Below are positions 25,553 to 34,184 of a DNA stretch of 46,973 nt, in pieces. Source of the stretch: Bradyrhizobium sp. (GTDB lineage Bacteria > Pseudomonadota > Alphaproteobacteria > Rhizobiales > Xanthobacteraceae); assembly GCF_028868675.1 (NCBI RefSeq), contig NZ_JAGWUA010000015.1, positions 1 through 46,973 of the forward strand, read 5' to 3'. Position 1 is the first letter of the stretch. Each line of letters opens with the position of its first letter. The notes beneath the pieces are model-generated. The model was not told the origin of the DNA. It worked only from the letters and a program-made list of their open reading frames with translations, and made no database searches. The position numbers were made by a program, and so were the translations under genes.

Positions 25553-27076
25553 ATGACCCCGGCTCCCGTCATCCGCCTGCATCCCGATGATGGCGTGCTG
25601 ATCGCGCGCGCGAGCTTGTCGCCGGGCACGGTGGTGGCCGAGGGCGTGAGCACGGTCGAGCGGATTCCCTCGGGCCACAAGGTCGCGATCAAGCCGATCG
25701 CCGTGGGCGAGCCGATCAGGCGCTACGGCCAGATCATCGGCTTCGCGACGCAGCCGATCGCGCCGGGCCAGCACGTGCATACGCAGAACTGCGGCATGGG
25801 CGATTTCGCCAAGGACTATGCCTGGTGCGTCGACGTGAAGCCGACGCCGAATTTCGATCTGCCCGCCACCTTCGAGGGCATCCGCCGGCCCGACGGCCGC
25901 GTCGCCACGCGCAACTACATCGGCATCCTCACCTCGGTGAACTGCAGCGCGCACGTCGCTGGCCTCGTCGCCGACGTCTTCAAGAAGAATCCGTTCACCG
26001 GCGACAATCCGCTGGCCGATTTTCCCAATGTCGACGGCGTCGTCGCGCTCACCCACAAGACCGGCTGCGGCATGACGCAGGACGAGCCGCTGGCGCTGCT
26101 TCGCCGCACGCTCGGCGGCTATGCGCGGCACGTCAATTTCTCCAACGTGATCGTGCTCGGGCTCGGCTGCGAGGTCAACCAGATCGGCGGCCTGATGGAG
26201 GAGCAGAAGCTCGCGGGCCGGCTGCGTGCCATGGACATCCAGGAGGTCGGCGGCACCCGCAAGACGGTGGAAGCCGGCGTCGCCTTCGTGCGTGAGGCGC
26301 TGACCGATGCCAACAAGGTGAAGCGGGAGACCGTGCCGGCGAGCGAACTGACCGTGGCGCTGCAATGCGGCGGCTCGGACGGCTATTCCGGCGTTTCCGC
26401 CAACCCCGCGCTGGGTGCCGCCAGCGATCTCATCGTGCGCCACGGCGGCACCGTGATCCTGTCCGAGACGCCGGAGACCTACGGCGCCGAGCATCTCCTG
26501 ACGCGCCGGGCGGTCAGCCGCGAGGTCGGCGAGAAGCTCGTCGATCTCATGCGCTGGTGGGAGGAATACACGCAGCGCGAAGGCGCCGAGATGAATGCCA
26601 ATCCGAGCCCCGGCAACAAGGCCGGCGGTCTCACCACGATCCTCGAAAAATCGCTCGGCGCGATGGCCAAGGCCGGCACCACCAATCTCGTGGATGTGCT
26701 GCACTACGCCGAGCCCGTCACCAAGAAGGGGTTCGTGTTCATGGACACGCCGGGCTACGACCCGGTCGCGGCGACGGGGCAGGTCGCGGGCGGCGCCAAC
26801 CTCGTCTGCTTCACCACGGGCCGCGGGAGCGTGTTCGGCTGCAAGCCGGCGCCGTCGATCAAGCTCGCGACCAATACGCCGATGTACAAGCGCATGGAAG
26901 ACGACATGGACGTCAATTGCGGCACCATCCTCGAGGGCGAGGAGAGCGTGCAGCAGTGCGGCCAGCGCATCTTCGACCTCATCCTGAAGACGGCCTCCGG
27001 TCAGCCGACCAAGAGCGAAAGCTTCGATTTCGGCGGCGCCGAGTTTGCGCCCTGGGTGCTCGGCGCGACGATGTAG
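25553..27076 (+). CDS. UxaA/GarD-family sugar-acid dehydratase
   Basis: Altronate/galactarate dehydratase family protein, 507 residues, full length. The N-terminal SAF domain (about 1-95) has IRLHPDDGVLIARASLSPGT and HVHTQNC. A large C-terminal domain contains RVATRNYIGILTSVNCSAH, THKTGCGM, LGLGCEVNQI, QCGGSDGYSGVSANPALG and ETPETYGAEHLLTRR, typical of the iron-dependent dehydratases. The start follows CGAAGGAGAA. Family members remove water from aldonates or aldarates to form 2-keto-3-deoxy acids, the natural substrates of HpaI/GarL-type aldolases. That gives a plausible link to hpaI. It ends 56 bases before a convergent gene. Confidence 0.9.
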   Translation: MTPAPVIRLHPDDGVLIARASLSPGTVVAEGVSTVERIPSGHKVAIKPIAVGEPIRRYGQIIGFATQPIAPGQHVHTQNCGMGDFAKDYAWCVDVKPTPNFDLPATFEGIRRPDGRVATRNYIGILTSVNCSAHVAGLVADVFKKNPFTGDNPLADFPNVDGVVALTHKTGCGMTQDEPLALLRRTLGGYARHVNFSNVIVLGLGCEVNQIGGLMEEQKLAGRLRAMDIQEVGGTRKTVEAGVAFVREALTDANKVKRETVPASELTVALQCGGSDGYSGVSANPALGAASDLIVRHGGTVILSETPETYGAEHLLTRRAVSREVGEKLVDLMRWWEEYTQREGAEMNANPSPGNKAGGLTTILEKSLGAMAKAGTTNLVDVLHYAEPVTKKGFVFMDTPGYDPVAATGQVAGGANLVCFTTGRGSVFGCKPAPSIKLATNTPMYKRMEDDMDVNCGTILEGEESVQQCGQRIFDLILKTASGQPTKSESFDFGGAEFAPWVLGATM

Positions 27077-27132
27077 CAAGACGGGCCGCGCGCTGCGCTC
27101 GGCTCGCCGGCGGTCAGCCTGCCTGCATCCCT

Positions 27133-28548
27133 TCACCCGATCCGGTTGAGCGTGTTCCGGATGGTCGCGAAGATCCCGCCGATCTCCTTTCGCAGCGCGT
27201 CGAGCGTGGTGAAATTCTCGAAAATCTGGCTCAGTCTGCCCTCGATCTCGCGCTTGCTCCGCGACAGCGTCTCGACCTGCGCGCCGAGCGCCCTGTCGCC
27301 GCTCGATTCGATTTCCTCGATCGTCTTGACCAGGAGATCGCGAACGGTGTGGACTTCGGCGATCAGGGCTTCGATGCCGAACACCGGCGCCTGCAGGGGG
27401 ATGAGATCGGCTTGCGATTTGGCGAGCTCTTCCTTGAACCTGTTCAGCGTCGCGAAGGACTCCTGCAATGCTCCGAGACGCAAGCGGGACTGAACGACGA
27501 ATTCGTTCAGCGCATTCTGGCGATCGATCAGGCTCTTGCCGCCGGCGTCGGTCTCGACGTCGGCGAGTGAGCGCTCCAGGCGCGCCTGGCGCTGCCTCAG
27601 CTCCTCGAAATCCAGCCGGATCGCGTCCAGGATATTGAAACTGTCCTCGACGCGTGCGACCCGCTGCTCGATCTCGAGCTTGCTCCTGGAGAGCGCTTCC
27701 ACCTTCGCGTTCAGCGCATCGTCGCCGCTCGATTCGATCTCGTCGAGCGTCTTGGCGAGCGCGTCGCGGCCGAGGCGCAGTTCGCCGACCAGCGCGTTGA
27801 TGCCGGCTTCCGGCGCCCGCAGGGGGACGAGCTCGGCTTGCGACTTGACCAGTTCCTCCCTGAACCGGTTCAGCGTCGCGAAGGACTCCTGGACCGTATT
27901 GACCCGCGCAAGCAGCGCCGAGGCGTCGCGGTCCAATTCCCTGAGACGATCGCCGAGATTGTTCTTCCTGTCGTCGGTCTCGATATCGACCAGCGCTCGC
28001 TCGATCTGGTGCTGGCGATCCTTGATCTCGGTGAAGACGGGTTCGATCGCACGCCGCTCGGCGGCAACCTTGCCGACCATCTCGCGAAGATCCTGTTGCC
28101 GGCGCCGGATTTCGGCGAGCTGGTCGTGCATGTCGGTGGACTGGTTGCGGCTTTGCTGCAGAACGGCCCGCTTCTCGACATCGCCCAGCTTGGCGTGGAG
28201 CGAGGAGACGGCTTCCCGCGGGTCGCTCTCGATCAGATGCTGCACGGTCGCGTCGAGGTGGTTCTGCAGGGCATGGGCGACCACCACGTCCTCGCGGGTG
28301 TTCTTCAGACGGTCGCGCAGGCTCCTCAGGCTCCTGTCCTGGCGGGAGAGCCGGTAGGCCTGAAAGACGGAGGCGCCGATCAGCACCGCCGTCATGCTCA
28401 GGATGGCGCTGGTGGCATATCGCTGCGCCGGGGGCAGCGCGGAGAACAGGGCGGAGACGTGGGCGACATCGTAACCGAAGGCCTGCTGTGCGAAGGCCGC
28501 GATCACGATCAGAAGGCCTATCCAGACAAGCACGAAAAACAGCCACAT
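27133..28548 (-). CDS. Membrane-anchored coiled-coil protein with a 142-residue duplication
   Basis: Protein of 471 residues, not assigned to a known family. Two hydrophobic helices lie at about 2-20 and 45-63, followed by a long, charged, probably alpha-helical coiled coil to the C-terminus. Two copies of a 142-residue unit are visible. The hallmark QESFATLNRF occurs at 220 and 362, followed in each by EEL-KSQA-L-PL-AP, then KT-EIESSGD and LSRSK-EIE. The Met at 28548 is preceded by GAGGAATTCACG. Coiled-coil proteins anchored like this act as scaffolds for envelope, division or chemosensory assemblies. No such role can be proved here. Convergent with the dehydratase gene. Confidence 0.75.
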   Translation of the reverse strand: MWLFFVLVWIGLLIVIAAFAQQAFGYDVAHVSALFSALPPAQRYATSAILSMTAVLIGASVFQAYRLSRQDRSLRSLRDRLKNTREDVVVAHALQNHLDATVQHLIESDPREAVSSLHAKLGDVEKRAVLQQSRNQSTDMHDQLAEIRRRQQDLREMVGKVAAERRAIEPVFTEIKDRQHQIERALVDIETDDRKNNLGDRLRELDRDASALLARVNTVQESFATLNRFREELVKSQAELVPLRAPEAGINALVGELRLGRDALAKTLDEIESSGDDALNAKVEALSRSKLEIEQRVARVEDSFNILDAIRLDFEELRQRQARLERSLADVETDAGGKSLIDRQNALNEFVVQSRLRLGALQESFATLNRFKEELAKSQADLIPLQAPVFGIEALIAEVHTVRDLLVKTIEEIESSGDRALGAQVETLSRSKREIEGRLSQIFENFTTLDALRKEIGGIFATIRNTLNRIG

Positions 28549-29040
28549 CGTGAATTCCTCACTTCGCGACCTATCCGTCCGTCCGTTGCTATTTGGGAAC
28601 CCGCCCAAGATCAAGTTCCCCAAGCCGCATCCTCCACTGTCAGCGACCCGCGCCGTTGCGGCGAGGGGGGCCTCACGGGTGGGGCAGGGGTACCCCGACT
28701 GGTTGGCGGCTTGCCGCACTGCACAGACGGGAGCGGAAGGCGATCCGGCCGCCGCCCCGCGATGGGGCTTGCGGCACGTGATGCAGTCAGTTGGGCGGAG
28801 CCGATCGCCCGTTTGCGCTTGACGCCCCAGGGGTCTGCATCGCGTCAAGCACCTGAAATGCCGCGCAGATGATCGAAGACGTGACGGGAGGCTGCAGCAT
28901 GGTACCGCGTATCCGCGTTTGGAGGGCTTTGCGGGTTTGGTCAGCCGACCCCAGATGGGCTATGCTGGTTGATGGTCCACGGCGAGAACGGCGAGACGTC
29001 AGAAGTTGCGCGGGATACGACCGACAACGGGGCTGCATCC
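28549..29040. other. 492-bp intergenic region
   Basis: GC-rich DNA between divergent genes. It holds the ribosome site of the coiled-coil gene at its left end. At 28818-28849 an 8-bp inverted repeat, CTTGACGC/GCGTCAAG, with a 16-base loop could be a regulatory hairpin or binding site. A TTG at 28969 and ATG at 28972 open the HD-gene frame early. No tRNA or clear structured RNA was recognised, and small ORFs here have no family signature. Confidence 0.5.
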
Positions 29041-29868
29041 ATGATGACGTTACCGGGACTGGCGGCAGACGCCCTGGAGGAGTTTCTCGGCTCGTTCATG
29101 CGTCGCCGGTTCGACGAGCATCATGCCAAGATGGTCGAAATCGGCGCCCGCATGGCACTGGAATGCATCGGCAACAGCGACGCGCTCTATCACAACATCG
29201 AACACACGATGCTGGTGACGCTGGCCGGACAGGCCATCCTGCGCGGCCGCGGGCTGCACGCCCACCTCTCGGCGGAGGACTATACCCATATCCTGATCGC
29301 TTGCCTCGCCCACGACATCGGCTATGTCCGCGGCCTGTTCGAGGAGGACGACGAGGACGGCTTTGTGATCGACGAGGCCGGCACCAAGATTGCGCTGTCG
29401 CGCGGCGCGTCCGACGCCAGCCTGATGGCCTATCACGTCGACCGTTCGAAGCTGTACGTGATGCAGCGGCTGGAGCCCATTCCCGGCCTCGACCGGGAGC
29501 GCATCGCCCGCGCGATCGAAGGGACGCGGTTTCCCGCCAGGGAAGGCCAGGACTTCGGCGAAGACGCCTCGATCCTGCGCGCCGCCGATCTGATCGGCCA
29601 GCTCGGCGATCCCAACTACCTGCGCAAATCCAACGCGCTCTACTACGAGTTCGAGGAGGTCGGCATGAACCGGCAGCTCGGCTATGACTCGCCCGCCGAC
29701 ATCGTGAACCGCTATCCGCAATTCTATTGGGACAGCGTCGCCCCGCACATCCAGACCGAGATCGGCTATCTCAACAAGACCGAGATCGGACGGCAGTGGA
29801 TCGCCAACCTCTACAGCAACGTGTTCCGTGCCGAGCGCGATATCTCGCTGTCCGGCCCGCAGAGATAG
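29041..29868 (+). CDS. HD-domain metal-dependent phosphohydrolase
   Basis: Predicted metal-dependent phosphohydrolase of 275 residues from the ATG at 29041. HD-superfamily metal ligands appear in order: DALYHNIEHT (His51, His55), LAHDIGY (His91, Asp92), and the distal Asp in RAADLIGQLGDP near 183. The YHN-EHT plus AHDIGY pattern resembles the HD phosphodiesterase/phosphohydrolase subclass that handles nucleotides. No signal peptide is seen. The in-frame ATG at 28972 is an alternative start with a weaker family fit. The alpha/beta hydrolase gene starts 13 bases after its stop, so the two are likely co-transcribed. Substrate unknown. Confidence 0.82.
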   Translation: MMTLPGLAADALEEFLGSFMRRRFDEHHAKMVEIGARMALECIGNSDALYHNIEHTMLVTLAGQAILRGRGLHAHLSAEDYTHILIACLAHDIGYVRGLFEEDDEDGFVIDEAGTKIALSRGASDASLMAYHVDRSKLYVMQRLEPIPGLDRERIARAIEGTRFPAREGQDFGEDASILRAADLIGQLGDPNYLRKSNALYYEFEEVGMNRQLGYDSPADIVNRYPQFYWDSVAPHIQTEIGYLNKTEIGRQWIANLYSNVFRAERDISLSGPQR

Positions 29869-29881
29869 TTCTTTCGCAAGC

Positions 29882-30775
29882 ATGCAGGCGAAGATCGTCA
29901 CCGCAGGCGTCCTCGATGTCGCCTATCGCGAATATGGCCCTGCGGACGGCTGGCCCTGCATCATGGGCCACGGCTTTCCCTACGACGTCCACGCCTATGC
30001 CGAAGTGGCACTCGTGCTCGCGCAGTCCGGCGCGCGCGTGCTGGTGCCGTGGCTGCGCGGCTATGGGCCGACGCGCTTCCGCTCCGCCAGGACGCCGCGC
30101 TCCGGCGAACAGGCGGCGCTCGGGGCCGACCTGCTCGCCTTCATGGACGCGCTCGGAATCGGTCGCGCGGTGCTCGGCGGCTACGACTGGGGCGGGCGTG
30201 CCGCCTGCATCGTCGCGGCGCTGCATCCCGAGCGTGCCACAGGTCTCGTCTCCGGCAATTCCTACAACATCCAGGACATCGCCCGCGCGATGGAGCCGGC
30301 CTCGCCGCCGGAGGAGGCCGCGCTCTGGTACCAGTACCTGTTCCACAACGAGCGCGGCCGCCGCGCCCTTGAACGCAACCCGCGCGGCTTCGCTCGCCAG
30401 CTCTGGTCGATGTGGTCGCCGAAATGGGCGTTCGACGACGCGACCTTCGCGCGCAGCGCGGAAGCCTTCGACAATCCGGACTTCGTCGACGTCGTGATCC
30501 ATTCCTACCGGCATCGCTACGGCCTGGTCGCCGGCGATCCCGCCTGTGCCGCGATCGAGCAGCGGCTCGCCGCGCAGCCGCAGATACGCGTCCCGACCAT
30601 TGCGATCGACGGGGATTCCGACGGCGTCAATCCCGGCACCGCCCACCACGCCCGCAAGTTCGAGGGCCATTTCGAGCGGCGCGTATTCCGCGATGCCGGC
30701 CACAATCTGCCGCAGGAGCGCCCCGCCGAATGGGCGCAGGCCGTGCTGGACGTGCGGAAGGCGGCGCTCGGCTAG
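29882..30775 (+). CDS. Epoxide hydrolase-like alpha/beta hydrolase
   Basis: Alpha/beta-hydrolase of 297 residues. The oxyanion motif HGFPYD is at about 30-35. The nucleophile elbow GGYDWGGR at 99-106 has Asp102, not Ser, which marks the epoxide hydrolase/haloalkane dehalogenase group that works through an ester intermediate. The acid is likely an Asp in [10 protein letters not shown] near 245, and the base is His in DAGHNLPQE near 280. Start ATG 29882 sits directly after the HD gene. There is no export signal. It would open an epoxide or dehalogenate a small substrate in the cytosol. The physiological substrate is not evident from the context. Confidence 0.85.
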   Translation: MQAKIVTAGVLDVAYREYGPADGWPCIMGHGFPYDVHAYAEVALVLAQSGARVLVPWLRGYGPTRFRSARTPRSGEQAALGADLLAFMDALGIGRAVLGGYDWGGRAACIVAALHPERATGLVSGNSYNIQDIARAMEPASPPEEAALWYQYLFHNERGRRALERNPRGFARQLWSMWSPKWAFDDATFARSAEAFDNPDFVDVVIHSYRHRYGLVAGDPACAAIEQRLAAQPQIRVPTIAIDGDSDGVNPGTAHHARKFEGHFERRVFRDAGHNLPQERPAEWAQAVLDVRKAALG

Positions 30776-30821
30776 CGGCGGGGCCGCGGCGAGCCTGCCG
30801 GCCTGATTTTTCGCCACCCCG

Positions 30822-30846
30822 GGAACCTTTTGCGATCGGCGCCGTC
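30822..30846 (+). promoter_or_regulatory. Candidate EcfG (general stress) promoter upstream of folE
   Basis: GGAAC at 30822-30826 is followed after 16 bases by CGTC at 30843-30846. That resembles the alphaproteobacterial EcfG consensus GGAAC-N16/17-CGTT with one mismatch in the -10. It lies 48 bases before folE and would drive the folE/Rieske reductase run, and possibly the HdeD-like and LapA-like genes. Alternative: chance match. Confidence 0.4.
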
Positions 30847-30894
30847 CAATCTCTGCCACGCGATATCCCGTCGCCTGGTTCGAGGGAGACGTCA

Positions 30895-31521
30895 ATGAGC
30901 CGACAGGTGCGCGCGCTGGAGCGCGTCGCGATCGCCGAACAACCCGCCGCGAGGCCGAGCCGCATGGAAGTCGCGGAAGCCGTGCGAACCATGATCCGCT
31001 GGGCGGGCGACGATCCCGCGCGCGACGGTCTGCGCGAGACGCCGGACCGCGTGGCGCGGGCCTTCCAGGAATATTTCGCCGGCTACGCGCAGGACCCGGC
31101 CGAAATCCTGCAAAAGACCTTCGAGGAGATCGAAGGCTATGACGAGATGATCGTGCTGCGCGGCGTGCGCTTCGAGAGCCATTGCGAGCACCACATGGCG
31201 CCGATCGTCGGGCGCGCCTGGGTCGCCTACATCCCGCAAGGGCGCGTGGTCGGCATCAGCAAGCTCGCGCGCGTCGTCGACATCTATGCCAAGCGCCTGC
31301 AGATCCAGGAGAAGATGACGGCGCAGATCGCCAACACGATCAACGAGGTGCTGAAGCCCGAAGGCGTCGGCGTCATCATCAAGGCGACGCATCATTGCAT
31401 GACGACGCGCGGTGCGCACAAGCCGGGCACCGACCTCGTGACCAGCCGCATGCTGGGCGTGTTTCGCGACAACGCCCTGACGCGCCAGGAATTGCTGGGT
31501 CTTGCCAATTCGGACGATTGA
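30895..31521 (+). CDS. folE: GTP cyclohydrolase I (FolE)
   Basis: Converts GTP to 7,8-dihydroneopterin triphosphate, first step of tetrahydrofolate (and related pteridine) synthesis. It is a cytosolic toroidal decamer with active-site zinc. Full length at 208 residues. Zinc ligands Cys97 and His100 are in [11 protein letters not shown], and Cys168 is in [11 protein letters not shown]. The active-site loop [22 protein letters not shown] follows the first site. Start ATG at 30895, with CGAGGGAGA upstream as ribosome site. The Rieske reductase gene starts 30 bases downstream. Placement behind a stress-like promoter suggests a second or stress-regulated copy, which cannot be checked here. Confidence 0.96.
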   Translation: MSRQVRALERVAIAEQPAARPSRMEVAEAVRTMIRWAGDDPARDGLRETPDRVARAFQEYFAGYAQDPAEILQKTFEEIEGYDEMIVLRGVRFESHCEHHMAPIVGRAWVAYIPQGRVVGISKLARVVDIYAKRLQIQEKMTAQIANTINEVLKPEGVGVIIKATHHCMTTRGAHKPGTDLVTSRMLGVFRDNALTRQELLGLANSDD

Positions 31522-31551
31522 TCCGCGGTTCTCCGCGACGGAGGCGACGCC

Positions 31552-33075
31552 ATGACCGATGAGAAGAAGCAGCCGAGCGGGCCGGACCTGACGCAAGGCG
31601 TATCGCTTGCCGATTTCAAGGACGGCAAGCTGCTCGGCCACGTCGGGGATGACGACGTGCTGCTGGTCAAGCTCGGCACGGAGGTCATGGCGATCGAGCC
31701 TTTTTGCAGCCACTACCACGGTCCGCTGGCTGAAGGGCTGGTGGTGGACGACACCATCCGTTGCCCCTGGCATCACGCCTGCTTCTCGCTGCGCACGGGC
31801 GAAGCCCTGGTTGCACCGGCGCTGACTGCGCTGGCGGTATGGGAGGTGGTTCGCGAGCGGGACAGGATCATCGTGCGCGGCAAGCGCGAGCCTGCGAAGC
31901 CCGCACTGCGGCGGATCGCGACGGACCCGGACAGGATCGTCATCGTCGGTGGCGGCGCGGCCGGCTTTGCCGCGGCCGATATGCTTCGGCGCGAAGGATT
32001 TTCCGGCGCCGTCACCATGCTGAGCGACGACAGCGCCGCGCCGGTCGACCGGCCGAACCTGTCCAAGGACTATCTGGCCGGCAATGCGCCGGAAGAGTGG
32101 GTGCCGCTGCGGCCCGAGGCGTATTACGGGGACGCCGGCATCGATCTCAGGCTCAACACCAAGGTTGCCGCGATCGATCCTCGCAGCCGCAGCGTCACTC
32201 TCGGCAATGCCGATGTCCTGCCGTTCGATCGCCTGCTGCTCGCAACCGGCGCCGAACCGGTCCGGCTGCAGATTCCAGGTGCCGACCAGCCGCACGTCCA
32301 CACGCTGCGCTCGCTTGCCGACAGCCGCGCCATCATCGCCGCGGCCGGTAGCGCCAAGCGCGCGCTGGTGATCGGGGCAAGCTTCATCGGTCTGGAAGTC
32401 GCGGCTTCGCTGCGGGCGCGCAAGCTCGAGGTCCACGTCGTCGCGCCCGAAGCGCGGCCGATGGAGAGGGTCCTCGGCCGCGACATCGGGGACTTCGTCC
32501 GCGCGCTTCACGAAGAGAACGGTGTGAATTTTCATCTCGAGGATACCGTGGAGAGGTTCGACGGCAAGCGCGCCATGCTGAAGGGCGGCGGCGCCATCGA
32601 GGCCGACCTCGTCGTGGTCGGCATCGGCGTCAGGCCGCGCACGGGACTCGCCGAGCAGGCGGGGCTGGCGACCGATCGCGGCGTCCTCGTCAACGCCTTC
32701 CTCGAGACCAGCGCGCCCGGCGTGTACGCCGCCGGCGACATTGCACGCTGGCCGGATCGGCATTCGGCGGCCAACATCCGTGTCGAGCATTGGGTGGTCG
32801 CCGAACGGCAGGGCCAGACCGTGGCGCGCAACATGCTCGGCCGGCGCGAGCCTTATACGGCCGTGCCGTTCTTCTGGAGCCAGCACTACGACGTGCCGAT
32901 CAACTATGTCGGCCACGCCGAGGGATGGGACGAGATCAGGCTCGACGGCAGCGTTGCCGGCAAGGATTGCCTGCTGCAGTACCGGCGCGGCGGCCGCGTG
33001 CTTGCGGTCGCCTCGATCTATCGCGACCTCGACAGTCTCGAGGCCGAACTGTCGATGGAGCGCGAACGCGCGTAG
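31552..33075 (+). CDS. Rieske-domain FAD/NAD(P)-dependent ferredoxin-type reductase
   Basis: Fusion of an N-terminal Rieske [2Fe-2S] domain and a class II pyridine-nucleotide-disulfide-oxidoreductase-like reductase, 507 residues. Iron-sulfur ligands are Cys52 and His54 (FCSHYHG) and Cys71 and His74 (CPWHHA). The FAD Rossmann motif IVIVGGGAAGFAAADML starts near 129. The NAD(P) motif RALVIGASFIGLEVAASL is near 265, and the second FAD motif GVYAAGDIARWP is near 390. The architecture is that of AIFM3/Nfrl-like proteins and rubredoxin- or ferredoxin-type reductases. Electron partner not seen nearby. It lies between folE and the HdeD-like gene in the same direction. Confidence 0.88.
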   Translation: MTDEKKQPSGPDLTQGVSLADFKDGKLLGHVGDDDVLLVKLGTEVMAIEPFCSHYHGPLAEGLVVDDTIRCPWHHACFSLRTGEALVAPALTALAVWEVVRERDRIIVRGKREPAKPALRRIATDPDRIVIVGGGAAGFAAADMLRREGFSGAVTMLSDDSAAPVDRPNLSKDYLAGNAPEEWVPLRPEAYYGDAGIDLRLNTKVAAIDPRSRSVTLGNADVLPFDRLLLATGAEPVRLQIPGADQPHVHTLRSLADSRAIIAAAGSAKRALVIGASFIGLEVAASLRARKLEVHVVAPEARPMERVLGRDIGDFVRALHEENGVNFHLEDTVERFDGKRAMLKGGGAIEADLVVVGIGVRPRTGLAEQAGLATDRGVLVNAFLETSAPGVYAAGDIARWPDRHSAANIRVEHWVVAERQGQTVARNMLGRREPYTAVPFFWSQHYDVPINYVGHAEGWDEIRLDGSVAGKDCLLQYRRGGRVLAVASIYRDLDSLEAELSMERERA

Positions 33076-33185
33076 CCTCGACCGTCGGCCCCAACTTCTG
33101 CCTTGCGCGTCGCCCGGCAGGGATTTCTGACGGCGTCCGTCCGTGCTATCCTGACGCGTGCCCCGCATCAGTTGGGAGTGCCGTC

Positions 33186-33761
33186 ATGACGAGTGCTTCG
33201 GATACGTCACAAAATTCCGGTTTGGGATCGGGCAGCGCGGCGCTGCATGCGAAATGGGGATGGATCGTCGCCCTTGGCGTCGTCTACCTCATCGCCGGCT
33301 TCGTCGCGCTCGGCAGCGTCGTGCTGGCGACGGTGGCGAGCGTGCTCGTGGTCGGCGCGATGATGATCGTCGCCGGCGTCGCCGAGGTGTTCGGCGCTTT
33401 TCAGATGAAGAGCTGGGGCAAGTTCCTGATCTGGGCCTTGCTCGGCGTGCTCTACGTCGTCGCGGGCTTCCTGACGTTCGAAAATCCGCTGTTCGCGGCG
33501 GTGTTGCTGACCCTGTTCCTGGGCGCCTCGCTGCTCGTATCCGGCGTCGTGCGGCTGTTCCTGGCCTTCAGCATGAAGCGCGAAAGCCCCTGGGTCTGGG
33601 TGGCGCTGTCGGGCGTCATCACGCTGCTGCTCGGCCTGTTGATCCTGGCACGCTGGCCCGTCAACAGCGTCTATATCCTTGGCATCTTCCTCGGCATCGA
33701 TCTGGTCATGGCCGGCGGCGGCTGGGTCGGGCTGGGCTTGAGCCTGCGTCGCCGCCGGTAA
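33186..33761 (+). CDS. HdeD-family (DUF308) membrane protein
   Basis: Integral membrane protein of 191 residues with about six hydrophobic helices (about 24-46, 49-70, 79-97, 103-125, 138-154, 163-183), and a basic C-terminus ending RRRR. The pattern of paired helices with short polar turns and GVxxxxxGxxxL repeats matches HdeD, linked in E. coli to acid-stress survival. Start ATG at 33186 with TTGGGAG upstream. It follows the Rieske reductase by 110 bases. Function in envelope stress tolerance is inferred from family and from the candidate stress promoter further upstream. Confidence 0.82.
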   Translation: MTSASDTSQNSGLGSGSAALHAKWGWIVALGVVYLIAGFVALGSVVLATVASVLVVGAMMIVAGVAEVFGAFQMKSWGKFLIWALLGVLYVVAGFLTFENPLFAAVLLTLFLGASLLVSGVVRLFLAFSMKRESPWVWVALSGVITLLLGLLILARWPVNSVYILGIFLGIDLVMAGGGWVGLGLSLRRRR

Positions 33762-33825
33762 GCGGGCTGGCACAGGGCTGATCACGCAGGTGCCGGACAA
33801 TGGTGCCCGGCCGCAGGAGTTCGTC

Positions 33826-34050
33826 ATGCGCTGGGTCTATCTTGCCGTCATCGTGCTGTTTGCCGCAGCGGTCGTCGTCTTCGCCGTGCAGAATTTCGAG
33901 ACCGTCACGATCACGTTCTTCAGGCTCGACATCAGTGCGCCGCTCGCGCTGCTGACCATCGTCGTCTACCTGCTCGGTGCCGCCACCGGCGGCAGCCTGT
34001 TTGCGCTGCTGCGGCGATCCTATGAAGGTTCGCGCCGGTTCATCCAATGA
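33826..34050 (+). CDS. LapA-like (DUF1049) small inner-membrane protein
   Basis: Small protein of 74 residues with two membrane helices (about 2-22 and 37-59). Between them is the motif FAVQNFETVTITFFRLDISAPLAL, with the conserved xQN-xxxVxxxF of LapA/YciS-type proteins, which in E. coli help assemble LPS. The C-terminus is basic and cytosolic. Start ATG at 33826 with GCAGGAG as ribosome site. A longer frame from 33790 lacks one. Immediately after the HdeD-like gene and in the same direction. Confidence 0.82.
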   Translation: MRWVYLAVIVLFAAAVVVFAVQNFETVTITFFRLDISAPLALLTIVVYLLGAATGGSLFALLRRSYEGSRRFIQ

Positions 34051-34184
34051 CCGACCGGGTGCCCCAATCTGTGGCTCAGCCGCTCGACGCAAGACCGGAA
34101 AACTGGAGTCGGTTGGTGTGAGTGCTTGACCGTCTCTTCGTATCGCGCCGACGCGCGCCGTCATGGCGGCGCACAGGAGGATCC

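Noticed and set aside
25001-28546. Minus-strand open frame of 1181 codons
   Set aside because: It runs antisense across hpaI and the dehydratase, and lacks recognisable domains. It is a product of high GC content, and the real coiled-coil gene uses another frame.
28640-28760. Possible tRNA or structured RNA
   Set aside because: GC-rich pairing can be drawn but no cloverleaf, TPsiC loop or anticodon stem is consistent.
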